A stretch of DNA of 9,554 nucleotides from an uncultured Alistipes sp. Its GTDB lineage: Bacteria > Bacteroidota > Bacteroidia > Bacteroidales > Rikenellaceae. The translations under genes and the position numbers were made by a program. Shown one piece after another: positions 1 through 7,556 of this stretch; the stretch's first letter is position 1; every line of letters begins with the position of its first letter. Where the stretch lies: NCBI GenBank assembly GCA_947174295.1, contig CAMWIG010000070.1:1-9554 (forward strand). The letters are read 5' to 3'. The notes beneath the pieces were generated by a model. That model saw only the letters and a list, made by a program, of their open reading frames with translations. It was not told the origin of the DNA and made no database searches.

Positions 1-710
1 AACGCACCGAGCTGCTGCTCGGAAACGAAAAACTCGAACGACTGCGCCGGGCGACCGTACTGGTCGTCGGGCTGGGCGGAGTGGGAGCCTACGCCGCGGA
101 GATGATAGCCCGCGCCGGCGTAGGCCGCATGACGATAGCCGACGCCGACGCCGTGAGCGAAAGCAACATAAACCGTCAGCTCGTGGCGCTGCACTCCACC
201 GTCGGACGGCAGAAGGCCGATGTGCTGGCCGAGCGCCTGCGAGACATAAATCCCGAAATAGAGCTGACGGTAGTCAACGAATACATCCGCGACGAGAAGA
301 CCTACGAACTGCTCGACTCGGCCCGGTTCGACTACGTGGTCGACGCCATAGACACCCTCTCGCCGAAGATGGCGCTCATAGCGGCGGCGCTCGAACGCGG
401 CTACCCTCTCGTGAGCTCGATGGGCGCGGGAGCCAAGACCGACCCCGCGCGCATGGAGATAGCCGACATAGGAAAAACCCACCACTGCCCGCTGGCTCAC
501 ATGCTGCGCAAGCGTCTGCACAAAATCGGAATCCGAAGCGGCTTTCAGGCCGTATTCTCGCCCGAGCCGATACGCGAAGGGGCGATGATAATCTGCGAGG
601 AGCAGAACAAGAAATCGAACGTCGGCACCATATCCTACATCCCGGCGATGTTCGGCATAGGCTGCGCGTCGGTGGTCATCCGCGGTATAATAGGCGAATT
701 CCCGGCCTGA
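1..710 (+). CDS. tcdA: tRNA threonylcarbamoyladenosine dehydratase TcdA (5' partial)
   Basis: This is an E1-like (ThiF/MoeB superfamily) enzyme that uses ATP to cyclise t6A at position 37 of ANN-decoding tRNAs into ct6A, in the cytoplasm. The reading frame is already open at the window edge: the first full codon is at 3 and reads RTELLLGNEKLERLR, the usual TcdA N-terminus, so probably only a few residues are missing. A GTG at 81 sits inside the nucleotide-binding loop and cannot be the true start. Visible motifs are the Rossmann loop GLGGVG (nt 69-86), the acidic strand end ADAD (nt 138-149), the NINRQ segment with the conserved arginine (nt 165-179), DAID (nt 342-353) and the family block EEQNKKSNVGTISYIPA near the C-terminus. 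About 235 residues are seen, a normal length for Bacteroidetes members and shorter than the E. coli protein. The stop is TGA at 708-710. Related ThiF-fold enzymes such as MoeB are less likely, because the N-terminal and EEQNKKS blocks are TcdA-like. Confidence 0.93.
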   Translation, partial: RTELLLGNEKLERLRRATVLVVGLGGVGAYAAEMIARAGVGRMTIADADAVSESNINRQLVALHSTVGRQKADVLAERLRDINPEIELTVVNEYIRDEKTYELLDSARFDYVVDAIDTLSPKMALIAAALERGYPLVSSMGAGAKTDPARMEIADIGKTHHCPLAHMLRKRLHKIGIRSGFQAVFSPEPIREGAMIICEEQNKKSNVGTISYIPAMFGIGCASVVIRGIIGEFPA

Positions 711-731
711 CAGACCTTATATTAATATTCT

Positions 732-763
732 CTTGCCGAAACAGGAAAAAACAGCTATCTTAG
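732..763 (+). promoter_or_regulatory. Predicted Bacteroidetes-type promoter for the DUF2807-addBA unit
   Basis: In the 75-nt gap after tcdA, CTTG at 732-735 resembles the -33 element (TTTG). TATCTTAG at 756-763 matches the -7 consensus TAnnTTTG with one mismatch. The spacer between them is 20 nt, inside the 19-21 nt usual for the Bacteroidetes primary sigma factor. Transcription would start near 769-771, giving a leader of about 15 nt before the ATG at 786. The gap is much more AT-rich than the flanking genes. No operator or riboswitch is evident. The call rests on consensus matching alone. Confidence 0.6.
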
Positions 764-785
764 TGGAACAAAAATAAGACAAGCG

Positions 786-1526
786 ATGAAAAAAATCATA
801 ACGACAACGACTCTGCTCCTCGCCGCCGCAACTATCGGAGCGCAAGCGCAGGAGAACCGCGCCGCCAGCACGGCGACAGTAACGGCCGACACGTCGACGG
901 CCCGCAGCGAATGGCTGCCCGAATTCACCGAAGTGAAAGTCGCGGCACGCATCGCCATACGCTTCGTGCGCGTGACCGAAGCCGAGGCCCCGCGCATAGC
1001 ATACGACACGAAGGGTGTGACGGACAGCAAATTCCGCGCCGCCGTCGACAAGAACGGAGTACTCGCCATATCGGAAAAGGTATCGCTCGACAAACGCAGC
1101 GCTACCGAAGTGACCGTATATTACCATTCGCTCTCGAAAATCGCAATAGCCGATGCCGACGCCGAATTCGCCGAGCCGATGGTCGAACGCATGGCCAGCA
1201 TGCGTGTTTCGGACGGCGCCACGGTGACGGTCGAACTCGACACGCAGGACTTCGAAGCCGTCGTGACGGGCAAAAGCCGGCTGAATCTCTCGGGGTCGAC
1301 GCGCTATCTCGAATTGGAGGTATCGACGGGCATCGTCGCCGCCGACTCGCTGACGGTCATGAGCGCCGAGGTGACGGCATCGCACGGCGCCGACGTGGCG
1401 TTGAAGGTCACCGACCGTCTGAAAGCCGAGACCTCGACATCGGGAAAAGTCGTATACGGAGGAAATCCGGCAATCGTAAAGGGACGGTCGGGAATCCTCG
1501 GTGGCAACATCAAACCGGCCGAATAG
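786..1526 (+). CDS. Exported head-GIN domain (DUF2807) protein
   Basis: A 246-residue secreted protein of unknown precise role. Residues 1-21 form a clear Sec signal peptide: MKK, a hydrophobic stretch, then a cleavage site after AQA before QEN. There is no lipobox cysteine, so it should be periplasmic or released rather than a lipoprotein. The mature part starts with a Ser/Thr/Ala-rich linker (about 22-43), then the head-GIN/DUF2807 fold. It opens with LPEFTEVKVAARIAIRFV and continues as short alternating beta strands punctuated by SG/DGA turns. It ends in the typical closing block TSTSGKVVYGGNP followed by GRSGILGGNI. Members are often called putative auto-transporter adhesins, but that name has little experimental backing. 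The ATG follows an A-rich stretch without a strong Shine-Dalgarno sequence, as is common in Bacteroidetes. The stop (TAG, 1524-1526) is only 3 nt before the addB start, so the two are probably co-transcribed although the proteins act in different compartments. Confidence 0.85.
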   Translation: MKKIITTTTLLLAAATIGAQAQENRAASTATVTADTSTARSEWLPEFTEVKVAARIAIRFVRVTEAEAPRIAYDTKGVTDSKFRAAVDKNGVLAISEKVSLDKRSATEVTVYYHSLSKIAIADADAEFAEPMVERMASMRVSDGATVTVELDTQDFEAVVTGKSRLNLSGSTRYLELEVSTGIVAADSLTVMSAEVTASHGADVALKVTDRLKAETSTSGKVVYGGNPAIVKGRSGILGGNIKPAE

Positions 1527-1529
1527 CCC

Positions 1530-4385
1530 ATGAGCACTTTCCTCGCAGAGACCGCACGCGACCTCTACGGCCGCTACGGCGACGGCATATCGTCGCTGCA
1601 TCTGCTGTTCCCGTCGCGCCGCGCGCGGCTGTTCTTTCTCGACGAACTGGCCGCAATAGCCGAACGGCCGCTCTGGCAGCCGCACTGGGCGACGGTCGAC
1701 GAGATGATGAGCGAGCTCTCGGGGCTGCACGCGGCCGACCGGGTGCGTCTGATTGCCGAACTCTACAAAGTCTATTCGCGCTACCACGACGAACCGTTCG
1801 ACAAGTTCTACTTCTGGGGCGATCTGCTGCTGTCGGACTTCGACATGGTCGACAAATACATGGTCGACGCCGAAATGCTATTCCGCAACATATCCGACAT
1901 CAAGGAGATAGAGGCCGACGTCTCGTACCTCACGCCCGAGCAGCTGCGCATAGTCGCGTTCTGGGGATGCTTCAAGGACGGCGACGACCTGTCGAAAGAG
2001 AAGCGCCGCTTTCTCGAACTGTGGCGCACGCTCGGCGACATATACCGCCAGTACCGCGAGCGTCTCGCGGAGCTCGGGCTGGCCTACGGCGGCATGATGC
2101 ACCGCACGGCGGCCGAGCGTCTGCGCAGCGGCGAGAGCCGTACGGCGGCCGACAGACGATATGCCGTCGTGGGATTCAACGCTCTGTCCGAGTGCGAGAA
2201 GCAGCTGTTCCGCTCGCTCGCGGCAGCCGGGCACACCGACTTCTACTGGGACTACGACTCCTACTACTGCGACCGCCGGGAGCAGGAGGCGGGAATGTTC
2301 CTGCGCGACAACATAAGGATGTTTCCGCCGCGCGCCGACATATCGCACGACAACATGGCGACGGTCGGAAAAAACGTCGCCTGCGTGGCCGCATCGTCCA
2401 ACGCAGTGCAATGCAAGTACCTCGCCGACATACTCGGAGAGCTCGCCGCACAGTCGCCCGACGGACGGCTGGACAAGGAGACGGCGATAGTGCTCACCGA
2501 CGAGAATCTGCTGCTGCCCGTGCTCTACGCCCTGCCCGAAAGCATCGGCAAGGTGAACGTCACGATGGGATACCCGCTGCGCCAGTCGCTCGCCTACTCG
2601 TTCGTCGAGCGGCTCATCGAATTGCAGAACCACCGCCGCACGAAGGGCGGCGAGGCGATGTTCTACCACGCCGACGTAACAGGACTCCTGTCGCACCCCT
2701 ACATCGCCGACCATGCACCCGAAATCACGGCGCGGCTGGCCGACGACATACAGCGCAACCGCCGCATCACCGTGCCGCAGTCGGCTCTCGCAGCCGACAC
2801 CCTGCTGAAAACCGTATTCTCGCCGGCCGACAGCCGCGAAGAGCTCGCGCGCTACCTCTCCGAAGCCGTGGCCGCCGTGGCGCGCATGCCTTACGAGGGC
2901 GACGACTCACGGCAGAGAGTGGAGTTTCTGGCCGTCATAGCGGAGGAGATGACGAAAATAGACAACTCGCTGGCCGAATGCGGAATAGAACTCGGCACGC
3001 AGATATACACATCGCTGCTGCGCCGGCATTTGCAGACGCTGCGCATACCGTTCGAGGGCGAACCGCTCGAAGGCGTGCAGGTGATGGGAATCCTCGAAAC
3101 GCGAAACGTCGACTTCCGCAACGTGATAATACTGTCGATGAATGACGACAACTTCCCGGGGTCGTTCTCCTCGCAGGCTTCGTTCATACCATACGGTCTG
3201 CGCGCGGCATACTCGCTCCCTACGCCCGAACATCACGAGGGGGTCTACGCATACTACTTCTACCGCCTCATACAGCGGGCCGAGACAGTCACGATGCTCT
3301 ACTGCGCCCATGCCGACGAAAAGAGCACCGGCGAACCGAGCCGATATATCAGACAGCTGGAATACGAGAGCGGTATCGACATACGACGCATCGAAGCCGG
3401 CGTCGACGTCAACCTCGCACCCGAAGAGAGCATCGAAATCGAGAAGAGCGGGCAGGTGCTCGAACGTCTGCACCGCTTCGTCGACGAAGGGGGCGATGCC
3501 GCTCTGTCGCCGACGGCGCTCTACCGCTACGTCGCATGCCCGCTGCGCTTTTACTTCTACTCGATAGCCGGCATCCGCACCGACAACGACATATCCGACG
3601 ATGTCGACGCTCCGATGTTCGGCACCATACTCCACGCGGCGATGCAGCGCCTCTACGAGCGCATCCGCGGCGAGTACGGCCCGGGCGAGACGCTCCGGGC
3701 GCTGGTTCGCGCGGGCGCCGTGGAGCAGGCCGTCGACGAAGCGATACGAAACGAATATCTCAAAGACCCGTCGGCCACGCCCGACGAATACACGGGAAAC
3801 CTGACTCTCGTGCGCGAAATCGTCGCCCGCTACATACGTCACGGCGCGATACCATACGACGCCGCGCACGACCGTTTCACGGTCTCGGGGCTCGAAGAGG
3901 AGGTGGCGTTCGAATTTCCGTTCGCCGCCGCCGACGGCTCGCAGCTCACGATGCGATTCCGCGGCACGGCCGACCGAATAGACTCGCTCGACGACGGCTC
4001 GCTGCGCGTGGTGGACTACAAAACCGGCTCGCCGCACCTCGAATTCAAATCCGTGGAGTCGCTCTTCACGGGCGAACCGCGCGACCGGCTCTCGAACATC
4101 ATACAGACGCTTCTCTACTCGATGATGCTCTCCCGCAAACGCGGGCGCGAAGTCACGCCCTCGCTATACTACGTGCGGCGCATGCACGAGCAGGACTACT
4201 CGCCGCTCATCGTCGACCGCGAAAAGAGCCGCGAGGGCATCCGCTACTCCGACTGCGCCGAAGAGTTCGAGGCGCATCTCGGCACGCTGCTGCGGCAGAT
4301 GTTCGACACGTCGCAGCCTTTCAGGCAGTGCGACGACCGCAACACCTGCAAGTACTGCGACTACAAGACCGTCTGCAAACGCTGA
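1530..4385 (+). CDS. addB: AddB-type subunit of the AddAB helicase-nuclease (PD-(D/E)XK, Fe-S)
   Basis: This is the non-motor nuclease subunit of an AddAB double-strand-break resection complex (951 residues, cytoplasmic). The N-terminal part, roughly 1-640, is an inactivated UvrD-like helicase. It begins with LHLLFPSRRARLFF where other AddB proteins carry a Walker A, and no GKT/GKS loop is present. A degenerate helicase block (VQVMGILETRNVDFRNVIIL, from about 516) follows. The C-terminal nuclease domain is complete: FGTILH with H702, GTADRID with D815, VVDYKTG with D829 and K831, and Q859 in IIQTLLY. C670 (VACPLRF) and C940-x2-C943-x5-C949 at the extreme C-terminus reproduce the spacing of the four AddB cysteines that bind a 4Fe-4S cluster and staple the domain. 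A further cysteine, C934, lies just before. The ATG at 1530 follows the upstream stop by 3 nt and has no Shine-Dalgarno sequence, so translational coupling is likely. addA follows after 13 nt. The family is clear; the exact symbol is slightly less certain because Bacteroidetes members are often annotated only as PD-(D/E)XK nuclease family protein. Confidence 0.88.
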   Translation: MSTFLAETARDLYGRYGDGISSLHLLFPSRRARLFFLDELAAIAERPLWQPHWATVDEMMSELSGLHAADRVRLIAELYKVYSRYHDEPFDKFYFWGDLLLSDFDMVDKYMVDAEMLFRNISDIKEIEADVSYLTPEQLRIVAFWGCFKDGDDLSKEKRRFLELWRTLGDIYRQYRERLAELGLAYGGMMHRTAAERLRSGESRTAADRRYAVVGFNALSECEKQLFRSLAAAGHTDFYWDYDSYYCDRREQEAGMFLRDNIRMFPPRADISHDNMATVGKNVACVAASSNAVQCKYLADILGELAAQSPDGRLDKETAIVLTDENLLLPVLYALPESIGKVNVTMGYPLRQSLAYSFVERLIELQNHRRTKGGEAMFYHADVTGLLSHPYIADHAPEITARLADDIQRNRRITVPQSALAADTLLKTVFSPADSREELARYLSEAVAAVARMPYEGDDSRQRVEFLAVIAEEMTKIDNSLAECGIELGTQIYTSLLRRHLQTLRIPFEGEPLEGVQVMGILETRNVDFRNVIILSMNDDNFPGSFSSQASFIPYGLRAAYSLPTPEHHEGVYAYYFYRLIQRAETVTMLYCAHADEKSTGEPSRYIRQLEYESGIDIRRIEAGVDVNLAPEESIEIEKSGQVLERLHRFVDEGGDAALSPTALYRYVACPLRFYFYSIAGIRTDNDISDDVDAPMFGTILHAAMQRLYERIRGEYGPGETLRALVRAGAVEQAVDEAIRNEYLKDPSATPDEYTGNLTLVREIVARYIRHGAIPYDAAHDRFTVSGLEEEVAFEFPFAAADGSQLTMRFRGTADRIDSLDDGSLRVVDYKTGSPHLEFKSVESLFTGEPRDRLSNIIQTLLYSMMLSRKRGREVTPSLYYVRRMHEQDYSPLIVDREKSREGIRYSDCAEEFEAHLGTLLRQMFDTSQPFRQCDDRNTCKYCDYKTVCKR

Positions 4386-4398
4386 AACCGCACCGACA

Positions 4399-7300
4399 AT
4401 GAAAGCACACATACTCAACGCAAGCGCCGGAGCGGGCAAGACCTACCAGCTGGCATACAAGTACGTCCGCGACGTAATCTCCGACCCGCAGCTCTACCGG
4501 CGCATACTCGCCGTGACGTTCACGAACAAGGCAACCGAGGAGATGAAGACCCGAATCCTCGCCGAGATAAACCGTCTGGCCGCCGGCGAGCGAAGCGGCT
4601 ATCTCGAAAAACTGTGCGAAGAGCTGTCGCTCGACGAACGCTCCGTCCGCACGAAAGCCGCCGAAGCCCGCTCGGGAATCCTGCATGACTACTCGCACTT
4701 CACGGTGCTGACTATCGACACGTTCTTCCAACGCATCCTGCGTGCGTTCATCCGCGAGCTGGGCATCGACCTCGACTACAACGTCGAAATCGAGACCGCG
4801 ACGATGCTCGGAAAGAGCGCCGACGCACTGGTCGAGCAAATCACGACCGACGGCGACCTGCGCCGCTGGATGTCGGAATATGTCCGCGAGCGAATCGAGG
4901 ACAACGAGAAGTGGGACGTCCGCGACGGCATTATGGCTCTGGGCGGCGAGATATTCAAGGAGAGCAACCGGCAGACGCTCGAACAGGCCGCGCCGAAGGA
5001 GGAGATAGAGCGCATCGTGCGCAGCGTCGCGGAAGATGCCGCACGTGCCGAGGCGGAGCTGAAAGCCCTCGGCGCACGCGCCACGGAGATAATGAACCGC
5101 GCGGGAGTCGCCCCGGCCGACTTTTCGGGCAAGAGCCGCAGCTTCGCCCACATATTTCCGGCCGTCGCCGCCGGCGAGATTAAAGAGCCGACGGCAACAG
5201 CGCGCAAACTCAGCTCGACGACCGACGGCTGGTGCCCGAAAGGATCGCCGGCCGAAATCACGGTCGCGGAGCTGCAACCGATTCTGGCCGCCATCTGCGA
5301 CGGATACGACGGCTGCACACGCCGCCGCAAGACCGCGGCGATGCTCCGCAAGCGCTTCCGCAGCTTCGCCCTGCTGACAGATCTCTACGCCAAAGTGCGC
5401 GAACTGTGCGAGCAGGAGAACACGATGCTGCTCGCCGAGACCAAACACGTGCTCTCGCAGTTCATCGCCGACAACGACGCCCCTTTCATATACGAAAAAG
5501 TCGGCAACCGATTCGATCGGCTGATGATAGACGAGTTCCAGGACACCTCGGCCAAGGAGTGGGGCAACTTCCTGCCGCTGCTGCACAATGCCATGTCGCA
5601 GTCGGAGCAGACGACGGTCTTCATCGTGGGCGACGTCAAGCAGTCGATATACCGCTGGCGCGGAGGCGACTGGCGCATACTCGGCGGCGGTGCGCAGCAC
5701 GACCTGCGGCCCGAGAACACACGGATAATAAATCTTACGGACAACTTCCGGTCGCTGCGCCGCATCGTCGACTTCAACAACCGCATAATCGGCCGCGTGG
5801 TCGAACGCGGCAACGCCGAACTGAACGCCATGCTGCAATCGGCCGCAGAGGCGGAGGCACTGACTCCTGCCGCCGCCGACGCGCTGCGCGACACTCTGCG
5901 GCACGCATACGACGGGCATACGCAGACTCCGCGCAAGAGAGCCGAACACGACGGGTATGTCAGCATCGAGACATTCGACGACCGGCCGCCGCTAATCGCA
6001 CGCATAAAAGAGGTACTCGACCGAGGATTCCGGCCGTCGGATATCATGATACTCGTCCGCACGTCGAAGGACGGCGAGAAGGCGGCCGAGACGCTGCTCG
6101 CCTTCAAAAGCGGGAACACCGACCCGCGATACCGATTCGACGTCATGACGCAGGAGGCTCTCATAATAGGCCGCTCGCCCGTGGCGGCGTTCGTCGTCGC
6201 AGCGCTGAAACTCTCGGCCGACCCCGCCGACCCGATAAGCCGCGCGATATACAACCTGCACAAGGAGCGCACGGTCGACACGCCGCTGACGGAGGACGAG
6301 CAGGCGTTCTTCCGCGCCATACGGCTGCTGTCGCCCGAGGAGGCATTCGAGCGCATCGTCATGCACGAACGGATGCAGCACGACGAGCGCAACGCCGCCT
6401 ATCTGCAAGCGCTCCACGAACAGATAATCGGCTTCTGCGCCGGACGCATAGCCGACATTCCGCTGTTTCTGCGCTGGTGGGACGAGCAGGGCCGCAACAA
6501 ATCGCTATCGGTCGAGCAGAGCGACACGACAATCGAAATCACGACCATACACAAGGCCAAGGGTCTGGAAAAACGCGTGGTAATCATCCCCTACTGCAAC
6601 TGGGAGCTGATGCCGAAATCCAACGCCATGCGACAGAGCATCGTATGGGCCGAAGCGCGCGGCGGCGAAGCCGGCAAAATCGGACGTTTCCCGGTGAGTT
6701 ACAGCGACGACATGAGCCGGTCGGACTTCTCGGAGGAGTACTACCGCGAGTCGGTATTCTCCTACGTGGACAACGTGAATCTGCTCTATGTGGCACTCAC
6801 ACGCGCCGTCGAAGCGCTCTACGTGTGCATTCCCGCCGAATCGCGCCGCGGCCGCATAGGCACCCTGCTGCTCGAAGCCGCAGCGGCCGAGCCGTCCATG
6901 CGCCGCATCGAACCCGAAGACCCGCAGGATACGACGCTGCGCTACGAATCCGGCGAACCGGCACCGCCAGTCGCCGAAAAGGAGGCTTCGCGCAGAATCG
7001 AGAGCGTCAAACTGGCCGGCTACCCCACCTCTGCCGCCGACCTGCGCCTGCGGCTTCCGTCGCAGCGATACTTCGAACAGCAGCAGACGGCGGAACTCTC
7101 GCCCCGCGACTTCGGAATACTGATGCACCGCGCATTCGAGGAGTCGGCCACGATGGACGACATCGAGGCCACGGTCGGCCGGATGCAGGCCGACGGCGTA
7201 ATCTCGGAGACGGAGAGCCGCGACCTGCGGCGCATGATTCGCGACGCCATGCGCGACCCGAGAATCCGCGAATGGTTCGACGGCACGTGGGACGAGGTGC

Positions 7301-7539
7301 GCAACGAATCGGAGATAGTCGTGCCCGGCGCACGGTCGACACGACGGCCCGACCGCGTGATGATTCGCGGCCGGCGGGCCGTGGTCGTCGACTACAAGTT
7401 CGGCGAGAAGGAGGCCGCCAAGTACCGCCGCCAGATAGCCGAATACATGCGTCTGCTGCGCCAAATGGGATACGAAGAGGTCGAAGGATGGCTATGGTTC
7501 GTAAAATTGGGCGATACGGAGCGCGTCGAAGACGAATAA
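4399..7539 (+). CDS. addA: AddA-type UvrD/Rep helicase with C-terminal nuclease domain
   Basis: This is the motor and second nuclease subunit of AddAB (1046 residues), a superfamily 1A 3'-5' DNA helicase expected to unwind DNA ends with AddB for RecA loading. Helicase motifs appear in order: Walker A ASAGAGKT (K14), AVTFTNKATEEM (motif Ia), LTIDTFFQ, Walker B IDEFQDTS (D378, E379), GDVKQSIYRWRGGD (411-424), TDNFRSLRRIVDF (motif IV region), TIHKAKGLE (716-724) and NLLYVALTRA (794-803). The C-terminal PD-(D/E)XK domain has H910 (GILMH), D985 (RRPDR), D998 and K1000 (VVDYKFG) and Q1012/Y1016, so the nuclease site looks intact. That separates it from plain UvrD/PcrA helicases. It is shorter than the Bacillus subtilis protein (about 1230 residues), with all motifs kept. 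The ATG at 4399 gives the expected MKAHILNASAGAGKT start; no Shine-Dalgarno sequence is seen, and addB ends 13 nt upstream. Without the AddB partner one might call it RecB-like, but the dual-nuclease pair fits AddAB. The stop is TAA at 7537-7539. Confidence 0.9.
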   Translation: MKAHILNASAGAGKTYQLAYKYVRDVISDPQLYRRILAVTFTNKATEEMKTRILAEINRLAAGERSGYLEKLCEELSLDERSVRTKAAEARSGILHDYSHFTVLTIDTFFQRILRAFIRELGIDLDYNVEIETATMLGKSADALVEQITTDGDLRRWMSEYVRERIEDNEKWDVRDGIMALGGEIFKESNRQTLEQAAPKEEIERIVRSVAEDAARAEAELKALGARATEIMNRAGVAPADFSGKSRSFAHIFPAVAAGEIKEPTATARKLSSTTDGWCPKGSPAEITVAELQPILAAICDGYDGCTRRRKTAAMLRKRFRSFALLTDLYAKVRELCEQENTMLLAETKHVLSQFIADNDAPFIYEKVGNRFDRLMIDEFQDTSAKEWGNFLPLLHNAMSQSEQTTVFIVGDVKQSIYRWRGGDWRILGGGAQHDLRPENTRIINLTDNFRSLRRIVDFNNRIIGRVVERGNAELNAMLQSAAEAEALTPAAADALRDTLRHAYDGHTQTPRKRAEHDGYVSIETFDDRPPLIARIKEVLDRGFRPSDIMILVRTSKDGEKAAETLLAFKSGNTDPRYRFDVMTQEALIIGRSPVAAFVVAALKLSADPADPISRAIYNLHKERTVDTPLTEDEQAFFRAIRLLSPEEAFERIVMHERMQHDERNAAYLQALHEQIIGFCAGRIADIPLFLRWWDEQGRNKSLSVEQSDTTIEITTIHKAKGLEKRVVIIPYCNWELMPKSNAMRQSIVWAEARGGEAGKIGRFPVSYSDDMSRSDFSEEYYRESVFSYVDNVNLLYVALTRAVEALYVCIPAESRRGRIGTLLLEAAAAEPSMRRIEPEDPQDTTLRYESGEPAPPVAEKEASRRIESVKLAGYPTSAADLRLRLPSQRYFEQQQTAELSPRDFGILMHRAFEESATMDDIEATVGRMQADGVISETESRDLRRMIRDAMRDPRIREWFDGTWDEVRNESEIVVPGARSTRRPDRVMIRGRRAVVVDYKFGEKEAAKYRRQIAEYMRLLRQMGYEEVEGWLWFVKLGDTERVEDE

Positions 7540-7544
7540 AATAG

Positions 7545-7552
7545 TAACTTTG
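7545..7552 (+). promoter_or_regulatory. Perfect -7 promoter element directly in front of the ABC exporter gene
   Basis: TAACTTTG matches the Bacteroidetes -7 consensus TAnnTTTG exactly and is followed by CAGC and the ATG at 7557. It lies in a 17-nt AT-rich gap that begins after the addA stop. No TTG lies 19-21 nt upstream; that position is GC-rich addA coding sequence, and the nearest TTG (7507-7509) is too far away. If used, transcription would start on or next to the start codon, giving a leaderless or nearly leaderless mRNA. Read-through from addA is an alternative source of expression. Confidence 0.5.
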
Positions 7553-7556
7553 CAGC

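Noticed and set aside
719..728. AT-rich palindrome ATATTAATAT just after the tcdA stop
   Set aside because: The arms are only 5 bases and pure A/T with no loop and no following T-run, so it is not a convincing terminator. As an operator it is too short to support.
911..3145. Long + strand open frame of 744 codons crossing the DUF2807 and addB genes
   Set aside because: Its product is dominated by Arg, His and Ala with no recognisable motif. It spans the boundary of two well-supported genes in another frame, so it is a GC-rich shadow frame.
4321..5949. Long - strand open frame (542 codons) antisense to addA
   Set aside because: It is a codon-bias shadow with low-complexity Arg/Val/Ala composition, no motif, and it overlaps a well-supported gene entirely.
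5232..7544. Long + strand open frame of 770 codons inside addA
   Set aside because: The translation is Arg/His/Ala-rich and has no family motifs, while the addA frame carries all helicase and nuclease motifs over the same bases.
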